Of a DNA stretch of 64,000 nt, positions 28,969 to 36,501 are shown in pieces (position 1 is the stretch's first letter; every line of letters starts with the position of its first letter). The position numbers were made by a program, and so were the translations under genes. The stretch spans positions 124,001-188,000 of the forward strand of contig NZ_CANMSS010000006.1 of the NCBI RefSeq assembly GCF_947500695.1. Reading direction: 5' to 3'. Source of the DNA: an uncultured Pseudoteredinibacter sp. Lineage in GTDB: Bacteria; Pseudomonadota; Gammaproteobacteria; Pseudomonadales; Cellvibrionaceae. Below the pieces are notes generated by a model, which did not search any database, was not told where the DNA came from, and saw only the letters and a program-made list of their open reading frames with translations.

Positions 28969-30090
28969 TCACTTCGCCTTCTCATTAAATAAGCCTTTAA
29001 GATCCGCCATCTTTTCATGATCTGGATAAAGGTCTTTAAACTTTTCAAAGTTCTGCTTTGCTTTGGTTTTCATGCCCTGTTCAACTTCCGCTGAGATAAG
29101 TTTGGCCAGGTATACCGGGTGTTCAAAATTACGCCCAATGGCCTGCATGATATCGAGCTCTACTAGCTTGCTGGCTTTATCTTCGGCTAGGCCGTAAGCA
29201 TAAAAACCGTATAGAGCCATATAATTCATGTCGTACATTTTAGGCTTAGATTTAACGGCCAGATCGATTAGATAAGAGCCGCTGCTTCTGGCTTTAGAGA
29301 TCAGTGTCAGTGTGGCTTCATCTTTGAATGGTTTTCGGTCTTTAATATCCACCCCAGCTTTCGTTAGCAAAACCTCTGCAGCTTGAGCGACGGCGCCTGG
29401 GTTTTGAGCGGTAATTAAGTTTCCATCCACAGAGATATAAGGCAGCATTGGGGCATTATTTACGAAGGTGGCGCCATGTTCTTTTAGCTTATCTTCAAGC
29501 AGAAAAGGTAAATCATCGATCACATCACTACCGAAGGCTCGCTCTTCTGCATTGGTAAATGCATTTACCTTTTTATTCGCCACAAAATAGCTGCCATCTT
29601 TTTTCTTTATATTAACTAGGGCTGCAGGGCCATGACATACAGCGGCGATTGGTTTGCTGCTATTCACATGCTTTTCAAGAAAGGTTTGGGTAGCTTGATC
29701 AACCGACAAATCAAACATAGCGCCACTGCCACCAATAACCAGCACGGCATCGTAGGTTTTATCAATGGCTTCTTTACTCGATAGAGTATTGGCGAGCTGC
29801 TTTAGGGCGGGAGTTTCGTTTTTAAAACGCTGAATAAAAGGCAGTTGGTCTTTGTTGTTTTTGACCAATACCGCACCGCCTTTAGGGCTTAGCAGGTCAA
29901 TACTCACCCCATTATCATGCAGGACGAGATAGGCCTGTGCTAGCTCTTCTAAATCGTAGCTAAGATTCTCCCGCCCCTTTTCCCCATAGCTGGAAATAAG
30001 TATGCCAACGTTTTTGGAAGTCTCACTTGCATTCGCAAAAGGAACAAGTAAGACAATTAGAAAGCTTAATACTGCGTTGAATGGTCGCAT
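28969..30090 (-). CDS. Exported DJ-1/PfpI-family protein with C-terminal extension
   Basis: The 373-residue protein has a signal peptide (about residues 1-21, ending NA-S). The DJ-1/PfpI domain at about 25-240 carries the nucleophile elbow AVCHGPAAL (Cys152, His153) and the glutamate-bearing SSYGEKG near 36, as in Hsp31-type glyoxalase/deglycase relatives. A helical extension of about 130 residues follows (YMALYGFYAYGLAEDKASKL...). Export is unusual for this family. The SnoaL-like gene overlaps its end and the two-component genes lie just upstream on the same strand. Confidence 0.85.
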   Translation of the reverse strand: MRPFNAVLSFLIVLLVPFANASETSKNVGILISSYGEKGRENLSYDLEELAQAYLVLHDNGVSIDLLSPKGGAVLVKNNKDQLPFIQRFKNETPALKQLANTLSSKEAIDKTYDAVLVIGGSGAMFDLSVDQATQTFLEKHVNSSKPIAAVCHGPAALVNIKKKDGSYFVANKKVNAFTNAEERAFGSDVIDDLPFLLEDKLKEHGATFVNNAPMLPYISVDGNLITAQNPGAVAQAAEVLLTKAGVDIKDRKPFKDEATLTLISKARSSGSYLIDLAVKSKPKMYDMNYMALYGFYAYGLAEDKASKLVELDIMQAIGRNFEHPVYLAKLISAEVEQGMKTKAKQNFEKFKDLYPDHEKMADLKGLFNEKAK

Positions 30091-30165
30091 GATATTCTCT
30101 ACTGGCTTAAATTAACTAAGCGCTAGAATATCAAGGCGTTTGTCGTGATTTCGTGAAATGTCGTT

Positions 30166-31419
30166 TTATAAGTTTTTGGGGGAGGTATTAATGATTATTC
30201 TGAATTGACCATTACTTACTTCAACATCCACTTCCCAGCTTAGAGCCAAACACACCCTTTCCACTAAGAACAAACCCAAACCAATCCCCTGGCTGCTCTC
30301 CCTCTTCACCTTAGGAGAGATTGGATTATCCTTATGGATATAATCTGTCTCGTTTTCAAAGATGATAACAGCACCCTCGTCTGAATAGATCTTTAAACGA
30401 TGATCAGAGGAGTAATGGATGGCATTAGAGATTAAATTATTAATCAGTAATTGAAGGAGATTTTTATTGCCCGATACCTGTAAGGATTCAGACACATCCA
30501 TCTGGAGAGTAAAACCTTCATGCTTTGACAGCTCAAAATGAGATACCACCACATCTTCCAACACATCAATAAACCTTATAGGCTCTAGCAATGTCGCCTC
30601 ATTACGGGCCAGCGCCAGCAAGGTGTTTATGATTTGCTCGATGCGAAGTGTATTATCCTCAAGGTAATTTAGCTGCTTTGCAGATAAGGTATCGTTTTGC
30701 TTCAGCTCGGCAATAACATTTTTTATCACCGTGGTTGGTGTACGAAGCTCATGGCTAACATCACGTGTGAAGTTCTCTTCCCTGCTGAGTAGCTCTTGGG
30801 TCTTTTTGAAGCTCAGCTCGATAGTCTCTGCGAGCATTCCAATTTCGTTTTTGGGAAACTCACCAGAAAACCCATCATCTATACTGGGGTTTAAATCTAT
30901 CTTATTAGTCAAACGCTCCAGGGGCTTGAGTGTTTTTTTTGCTAAGTAATAAGCCATATAAGTTGCTAAAGCCGCAACAACAGCCAATAGGGCCAGCAAA
31001 GCCATGGATACGACCGGGAGATAATCTCGACCCACTTCGTATTTTGTAATATCCGCTACCAGTACCGCACTTTCGCCTTCAATCTCTAGAGGGTGAACAT
31101 ATAAGCTAATGCGATCGCCGCTTTTAAATTCAACCTGATTAACATCTTTCAAATGCTGCAAATATATATCGACCGGCAGCTCATCCCAGCCTGGGTATAG
31201 GGTTAAAAAAGGAGCCCTAGGTTCTACCAGCTTCTTCTCTTCTTTGTAGATCTTTTCAATATAGTTCGCTTCCTCGGTGACTATTCTATTAAAAATATTA
31301 TCTTCCACTATCCAAGAATAGCCCAACAGCAAGATACTATAGATGAGGGATACTACGAGTATGATGCCAACAAATAGATGAATAATGCCTTTATGAATGC
31401 TTTTATCTTTATAGTTCAT
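30166..31419 (-). CDS. Membrane sensor histidine kinase
   Basis: The protein has 417 residues. Transmembrane segments lie at about 12-36 and 135-160, enclosing a periplasmic sensor of roughly 100 residues, followed by a HAMP-like linker (about 160-215). The HisKA box is VSHELRTP (phosphoacceptor His223) and the HATPase_c domain ends with the G2 box GIGLGLFLVERV. The start codon overlaps the response-regulator stop by 4 bp (ATGA), so the two are translationally coupled. The signal is unknown; neighbouring exported proteins are candidate targets. Confidence 0.93.
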   Translation of the reverse strand: MNYKDKSIHKGIIHLFVGIILVVSLIYSILLLGYSWIVEDNIFNRIVTEEANYIEKIYKEEKKLVEPRAPFLTLYPGWDELPVDIYLQHLKDVNQVEFKSGDRISLYVHPLEIEGESAVLVADITKYEVGRDYLPVVSMALLALLAVVAALATYMAYYLAKKTLKPLERLTNKIDLNPSIDDGFSGEFPKNEIGMLAETIELSFKKTQELLSREENFTRDVSHELRTPTTVIKNVIAELKQNDTLSAKQLNYLEDNTLRIEQIINTLLALARNEATLLEPIRFIDVLEDVVVSHFELSKHEGFTLQMDVSESLQVSGNKNLLQLLINNLISNAIHYSSDHRLKIYSDEGAVIIFENETDYIHKDNPISPKVKRESSQGIGLGLFLVERVCLALSWEVDVEVSNGQFRIIINTSPKNL

Positions 31420-32093
31420 TCTTCTGTGAGCCTAAAACCCGCGCCATGAATGGTTTTTATCATTGGGTACTCAAATGGCTTATCAATTGCTTTTCTTAAG
31501 GTGTATATATGAGAGCGAAGCACATCGCTATCGGGAAAATCCTCGCCCCATATTTTTCGAGTCAGCTCGTTTCTGCTAACCGCCGAAGGAAAAGCCTTAG
31601 CCAGCTCAAGTAAAATAGCAAAGTCTGTAACGCTTAGATTTATTGATTGGCCATCTCTGCTGACTAGCTTTTTCTTACTATCAACCAGTAGGCCACCGAT
31701 AGAAATAGATTCGCTTTGATTCGCTGAGCGCCTTTTCGCCAGAGCCTTACAGCGCATAGCGACTTCTTCAAGCTCAAAAGGCTTAGTCAAATAATCATCC
31801 GTCCCCGAATCAAAACCTCGAATCTTGTCATCCAAGCTATCTCTAGCCGTCAGCATCAAAATGGGGACGTTAGCATCAACTTCAGCTCTTACTGTTTCGC
31901 AAATATCCAAGCCATCCATATCGGGCAACATCAAGTCGAGTATGATTACATCGAATTGATTATCTCGTAATAATTGCAGCCCTACCCTGCCATTGTGTGC
32001 GTAATCGACAATAAAACCTTTTCCCGTCAAGAAATCGATCAACTGCCCCGCAATAGCTTGATTATCTTCAATGACTAATAGATGAATGTTCAT
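31416..32093 (-). CDS. OmpR/PhoB-family response regulator
   Basis: The 225-residue protein has a receiver domain (about 1-120; acidic pocket near ED10, phosphoacceptor Asp53 in LDLMLPDMDG, Lys in TKPFELEE) and a winged-helix DNA-binding domain (about 128-223; SRNELTRKIWGEDFPDSDVLRSHIYTLRKAI, here about residues 170-200). It overlaps the upstream lipoprotein gene by 26 bp and the downstream kinase by 4 bp. This gives a tight three-gene operon: lipoprotein peptidase, regulator, kinase. Confidence 0.94.
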   Translation of the reverse strand: MNIHLLVIEDNQAIAGQLIDFLTGKGFIVDYAHNGRVGLQLLRDNQFDVIILDLMLPDMDGLDICETVRAEVDANVPILMLTARDSLDDKIRGFDSGTDDYLTKPFELEEVAMRCKALAKRRSANQSESISIGGLLVDSKKKLVSRDGQSINLSVTDFAILLELAKAFPSAVSRNELTRKIWGEDFPDSDVLRSHIYTLRKAIDKPFEYPMIKTIHGAGFRLTEE

Positions 32094-33480
32094 TTTTGAT
32101 CAGTTCTAATGCTTTTATAACTTCAGCGTCTTTATTATCCAGCAGCGATGTCCGCTTAAATTCGGTGACATAATCAGGTTTAACCCCTCCCAACTCTAGA
32201 GAGCCACTTGGACGTACAAGCATTCTTGTTGCGATATACGCTCTCAGTTTTGAATAAGGCAAGTTAAATAAATTACCTTGGGCCGTTTGATTAGCATTGC
32301 CACCAGTCTCTTGGCCAATAAGCGTTGCAAAGCCGTAGTCTTTCATAACCGAAGCAAACACTATCCCAGAAGAATAGCTTATTGGACTGATAAGCACATA
32401 AGCCTTTCCCTTAAAGCCGTTACGGCCTATAGGCTGCAGCCAATCATCCCATTGTTCCTCTATGATGTCACCCGGCTCTCCTCGGTAATTGAATACACCG
32501 GCATTATCAGTGTTAATCTTCTCTTTGATGGTCGAAATCATTCGGAATTTATCTTTGGCCAAATATCTGGATAGATAGCTTGCCGTATCAGTATTGCCGC
32601 CTGTGTTATCTCTTACATCTAATATGAGCGATGCGATCTTGTCCTGATTTATTTGTGCAAAAGCGTCATCGACAAAGTTTTCAAACCAATCGGGATCTAT
32701 ATCAAAGTGGCCTATATACAAATACGCAATACCTGGCTCTAACTTTTTGTAGTAGAAATCCTGCTTGGATTGCGCATCTTCGTTCGGGATATCCCAACTA
32801 TCATTTTTATGAATTGTTAAATCATAAACTGAAGCTTTGTTTTCTATCGATAAAGTAAACTCGTCGATAAATCCATAAACTGCCCATAGATAAGTTGCTA
32901 TGCGCCTGGCCACAAACTGCTTTCTCAAATAAGCCGATTCACCACCGGCGTATTGCTGCATTGTATTAAACAGCTCTTCAACAGAAACCCCATTAATAGC
33001 AAGCAATCTAGCGCCCGATGAAATCGGCTCACGTCCTTTTGCCTTGTAAGCCTTCTTAAAGAAAAGCTGATCATCGCTGTTGATAGTGACTTCAAATGGA
33101 AAGGGCTTGTGGCCAGAGCTTGTAAACTGCTCAAACTCAGGATAAGGCCACAACAACATAGAATGACCATCGTTAAACATATGACTTAGCTGACCAACGA
33201 TTCTAAAGAACTCAAGCCGTGTCATGGGTTTATCTATCTGGCGTTTTAACTCTGATACCTTACTTAGTAACTCCGTTTTATTGGCATACTTCGCCAAATC
33301 AGGATGCCTCTCGATTGCGCCAAAATAGTAGGCATCAATATCCTCTTTCAACTTATCTGGATCGATCTTAGCCTCGGTAAGTTGTGGATTTTCTAATTCT
33401 GGGAAAATCTCCAAATGCTTACTGGAGCATCCATATAGACATACAAGCAGCAATAAACCACTGAAAACTCTAGCTTTCAT
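32068..33480 (-). CDS. S41-family peptidase lipoprotein
   Basis: The 470-residue protein has a lipoprotein signal (MKARVFSGLLLLVCLYGC, lipobox cysteine 18). The S41 core in the C-terminal half shows LDVRDNTGGNTDTASYL, a nucleophile region SPISYSSGIVFAS, and GQETGGNANQ where dyad lysine would be in Ctp proteases. It is thus an IRBP/tricorn-like S41 member. The 3' end overlaps the response regulator gene by 26 bp. Because it heads the two-component operon, I infer it acts in, or is monitored by, that signalling circuit at the cell envelope. Confidence 0.88.
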   Translation of the reverse strand: MKARVFSGLLLLVCLYGCSSKHLEIFPELENPQLTEAKIDPDKLKEDIDAYYFGAIERHPDLAKYANKTELLSKVSELKRQIDKPMTRLEFFRIVGQLSHMFNDGHSMLLWPYPEFEQFTSSGHKPFPFEVTINSDDQLFFKKAYKAKGREPISSGARLLAINGVSVEELFNTMQQYAGGESAYLRKQFVARRIATYLWAVYGFIDEFTLSIENKASVYDLTIHKNDSWDIPNEDAQSKQDFYYKKLEPGIAYLYIGHFDIDPDWFENFVDDAFAQINQDKIASLILDVRDNTGGNTDTASYLSRYLAKDKFRMISTIKEKINTDNAGVFNYRGEPGDIIEEQWDDWLQPIGRNGFKGKAYVLISPISYSSGIVFASVMKDYGFATLIGQETGGNANQTAQGNLFNLPYSKLRAYIATRMLVRPSGSLELGGVKPDYVTEFKRTSLLDNKDAEVIKALELIKNEHSSISH

Positions 33481-33634
33481 TCAAAATACCCACTCAATAT
33501 CACTGGCAGCATGTTAATCAAGTAAGTGTGAAGACTTCGTCAAATCATGCTTTGAGGTTCTCAAACTTAACTCACCGGCACTTTAATTTACCCTCTGATG
33601 CCAGGCCACTTGCCATTTTCCCAAAGTCAGATTA

Positions 33635-33650
33635 CTGTATAAATATACAG
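33635..33650. promoter_or_regulatory. LexA (SOS) box upstream of imuA-imuB-dnaE2
   Basis: CTGTATAAATATACAG fits the gammaproteobacterial LexA consensus CTGT-N8-ACAG exactly and is embedded in a longer near-palindrome (TACTGT...ACAGTA). It lies 52 bp before the proposed imuA start. The box overlaps AT-rich sequence suited to a -10 region. It predicts DNA-damage induction of the cassette. Confidence 0.92.
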
Positions 33651-33701
33651 TATATTTTAATTGGGAAAGTTAGCCCGAAGCACCCCGTGAGCAAGAGCAG
33701 C

Positions 33702-34559
33702 ATGAATAAGAGCACAACAACACCCAAGGCCAGGCCTGCCGATAAGCCGCTGAATGCGGCGCTGCTGCAGGAGTTGCAGCAGCGCCAGCAGATCTGGCGG
33801 GCTAGTGAGCCCTTACCTATTGCGAAGGGTATTACCGCTGAGTTAGAGCCTAGTCGCTACCCTGAGCTGGATAATGCCTTAAATGGTGGGCTGCCTAAGC
33901 AGGGGCTGATGTTAATTAATAGCCTATTTGCCCTGGGTGAGATTCGCCTGCTGCAGCACTATTTGCGCCAGCGTTTGCAGGATCGCTTGCTGGCGATTAT
34001 TGCTCCGCCACAGCAGTTAAGTAGCGATGCCTGGGCGGCGATGGGCATTAATATCGATCAGCTGCTATTGATCAGCGATACCCAACGCGATGAAAGCCTT
34101 TGGAGCGCCGAGCAGTGCCTGCAAAGCGGCCGCTGTGCAGTGGTATTGCTGTGGGAGGAGCTATTACAAGAGGGCAAATCGCTGGAGCGGCAAGGTAAAA
34201 AGCGAGTAGTTACTAACCGTCAAGGCCAGATTAATAGGCCTGCTAATAGATCGATTAACAAGCCCATCAATATGGCCGAGGCCAAACGCCTTAAGCTGGC
34301 CGCCGAGGCAGGCTCTAGCACTATGATTGTGTTTAGAAAGCCCCATAGCGCGAAGCTGGCCGCCGATTTACATATCGAGCTGGAAGCCAAACCTCGAGGT
34401 CTGTGCCTGCATATTCCCAAGCGCCAAAGGGGCTGGCCGCTGCGTAATATCCATATCGATTTCAGCCGCGATTGGCCGGAGCTGTGCGTGCCCAAACGCC
34501 CACAAAATGTTATCTCGCTTGCCGGTAAAAGACAGACTGGCAAACAGCAGGCCCACTAA
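33702..34559 (+). CDS. imuA: ImuA, translesion synthesis accessory protein
   Basis: The 285-residue RecA/SulA-like protein shows the ImuA pattern: LEPSRYPELDNALNGGLPKQGLMLINSLFALGEIRLLQHYL (about 40-85) and LHIELEAKPRGLCLHIPKRQRGWPL near the C-terminus. ImuA lacks a real Walker A motif here, as usual. The reading frame is open further upstream to 33528, but that extension runs through the LexA box. ATG 33702 (or GTG 33687) is therefore the likely start. A basic Asn-rich insert lies at about residues 172-190 (RPANRSINKPINM). It bridges ImuB and RecA in the mutasome. Confidence 0.88.
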   Translation: MNKSTTTPKARPADKPLNAALLQELQQRQQIWRASEPLPIAKGITAELEPSRYPELDNALNGGLPKQGLMLINSLFALGEIRLLQHYLRQRLQDRLLAIIAPPQQLSSDAWAAMGINIDQLLLISDTQRDESLWSAEQCLQSGRCAVVLLWEELLQEGKSLERQGKKRVVTNRQGQINRPANRSINKPINMAEAKRLKLAAEAGSSTMIVFRKPHSAKLAADLHIELEAKPRGLCLHIPKRQRGWPLRNIHIDFSRDWPELCVPKRPQNVISLAGKRQTGKQQAH

Positions 34560-34632
34560 CACCCGGGCTCTTAATAATAGACCCTCAATACTAGGCTCCT
34601 AAATAACAGGATCATCAACAATAGGTTTTTGA

Positions 34633-36174
34633 ATGCGCTGGCTTTATCTGCACTTTTATCAACTGCAACTGGATCATCTCTATCGAGAAGAGCGGCTGGT
34701 GGCTGATGAAAAAGAAGGTCAGGCAGCCTCTAAAACAACATCTCAAGCCACATCTCAAGCTCTTTCTCAAGCGACTATCATCGTAGACGGCCAAGGCAAT
34801 GAAGTTTGCCAAGCCTGCGAGCTGGCCCAGCAACAAGGTATACGCCTAGGCATGGGCCTGGCGGCGGCCATCGCCATGCAAGCCAAATTACGCGTACTGG
34901 ATTACCGCCCCCTATTAGAACAAGAGCTACTGCAACAACTGGCCGAGCAGCTCTACCCCATCAGCGCCAACCTAGTACTGCAAGCCCCCCAAGGTTTACT
35001 GCTCGAAATTCGCAGCATGCTGCGCTATCACCAAGGCTTAGAAAATTACTGGCAACACATCCAACAACAACTACAGCCCCTGCACTACCACTACGCCAAC
35101 GCCCACTCCCCCTGGGCCGCACAACTACTGGCACGCAACGGCTACCAACAACTGCTCGCCGATACCCCCGAAGGGCAACAAAGCCTAGAGCAAAGCCTAG
35201 CCCGCATCCCCTGCAGCAGCCTGCCGCTAAAAAAAAACAGCCTAGAAAGACTAAGCAGCTTGGGCATTCACCATCTAGAGCGCCTACTCAAATTACCCCT
35301 AAAAGAAATCAGCCGCCGCTTCGACGAAGAAATGCTGCTATACCTAGGTCGCCTAAACAACGAACTCAAAACCCCTTTAGCCTATTACCAGCCCACAGAA
35401 ATATTCGAACGCCAGCTGCAACTGTTTTATGAAATTTACGACAGCGAAACCCTAAGCAAACCCATCACCCCCTTACTAAAACAACTACAAGATTTTTTGC
35501 AGCAACGCGATCTACAAGCCCAGCAAGTGGATATACAACTGCAACTGCGCAATAGCGAAAGCCTAAAGATAGAACTGCGAGCCATACGCGGCGAAGAAAA
35601 AGCCGAACGCTGGCAAGCCCTACTCAAATTACGCTTAGAACGCCTAGAACTCCCCGCCCCCGTAGAAACCATCAGCCTACGCTGTGAAAAACACCAACAA
35701 CGCGGCCAAGAACACGCCGAACTGTTCAGCCAACACCAAGGCCGCCTAAGCCAAGAACAACTACTCGATAGCCTACAAGCCCGCCTAGGCAAAGAGCGCA
35801 TCCACTTTCTACAAGCCGGCAACAGCCACATCCCCGAACACAGCCAACAACTGTGCAACAACGCAAATAGTTCTCAAGGCACTTCAAAAGACAATTCACA
35901 AAACAACCCTCAAGACAAAAAAGGCAGCAGCAAAAACAACACAAACTTACCACTGCCCGAAGGCCTAAGACCCAGCTTCTTACTCAAACAACCCCAACAG
36001 CTGCAAGAAGAAGTCCTACTCTTCTATGGCCCCGAACGCATACAAAACCCCGGCTGGAATGAAAAACAAAACTGTGAGCGCGACTACTTCATCGCCCGTA
36101 ACCAAGAAGGCCGCTGGTTATGGCTCTATAAAACGCCTAACAAACATTGGTATGTGCATGGGTATTTTGCTTGA
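34633..36174 (+). CDS. imuB: ImuB, Y-family polymerase-like mutasome protein
   Basis: The 513-residue protein starts MRWLYLHFYQLQLDHL, an ImuB N-terminus, and continues with a UmuC-like core (VCQACELAQQQGIRLGMGLAAAIAMQ; SSLGIHHLERLLKLPLKEISRRF). The catalytic acidic residues of active Y-family polymerases are not seen, consistent with ImuB being a scaffold that links DnaE2 to the beta clamp. Low-complexity inserts are present at about residues 33-50 (SQAT repeats) and 408-438 (Asn/Ser/Lys-rich). The coding strand is strikingly A/C-rich from about 34,860 on. Two long antisense or alternative-frame ORFs here are shadows. Confidence 0.88.
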   Translation: MRWLYLHFYQLQLDHLYREERLVADEKEGQAASKTTSQATSQALSQATIIVDGQGNEVCQACELAQQQGIRLGMGLAAAIAMQAKLRVLDYRPLLEQELLQQLAEQLYPISANLVLQAPQGLLLEIRSMLRYHQGLENYWQHIQQQLQPLHYHYANAHSPWAAQLLARNGYQQLLADTPEGQQSLEQSLARIPCSSLPLKKNSLERLSSLGIHHLERLLKLPLKEISRRFDEEMLLYLGRLNNELKTPLAYYQPTEIFERQLQLFYEIYDSETLSKPITPLLKQLQDFLQQRDLQAQQVDIQLQLRNSESLKIELRAIRGEEKAERWQALLKLRLERLELPAPVETISLRCEKHQQRGQEHAELFSQHQGRLSQEQLLDSLQARLGKERIHFLQAGNSHIPEHSQQLCNNANSSQGTSKDNSQNNPQDKKGSSKNNTNLPLPEGLRPSFLLKQPQQLQEEVLLFYGPERIQNPGWNEKQNCERDYFIARNQEGRWLWLYKTPNKHWYVHGYFA

Positions 36175-36286
36175 GGTGAGCACTGTTCCCGCGCATCCAG
36201 CGCTCCACAGCATTTGTGCATCCATGCACGGCATGTGAGAAGGGAGATGTAAAACGAAGAAAGCAATACCAGTAATTACTGCAGCA

Positions 36287-36435
36287 GGTAAAAGGTGGGG
36301 GAGGTCTTGCGAAACAATAAAGAGCGAGCGCCGAAGGAGCGAAAAAGACTCGCGTCTTTTTGCGAGGCTTTTTCGTGATAGAGGGAAGCCTGGAGGGCCG
36401 CCGATCGTTTCGCAAGACCTCCCCCACCTTTTACC
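36287..36435. repeat. 149-bp hairpin element with perfect 29-bp inverted ends
   Basis: Arms 36287-36315 and 36407-36435 are perfect inverted copies of 29 bp (outer end GGTAAAAGGTGGGGGAGGTC...). Between them is 91 bp with a further hairpin (AAAAAGAC / GTCTTTTT). It lies between imuB and dnaE2, co-directional genes normally in one operon. No coding sequence is supported in the 327-bp gap. It may be a MITE-like insertion, an RNA structure that tunes dnaE2 expression, or a terminator. Confidence 0.8.
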
Positions 36436-36501
36436 GACCTACAAGCACTAACTAAAAAACCAGCACAAACAAAGTAAACAAAGGAACCCCAAACACCACT
36501 T

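Noticed and set aside
34806..35432. A 208-codon open frame in a second frame inside imuB
   Set aside because: It is Pro/Arg/Thr-rich nonsense created by the A/C-rich coding strand; the imuB frame is family-like across the whole stretch.
35436..35861. A 141-codon antisense frame inside imuB, Cys/Ser/Arg-rich
   Set aside because: Composition is that of an antisense shadow, and no ribosome-binding site or family resemblance is seen.
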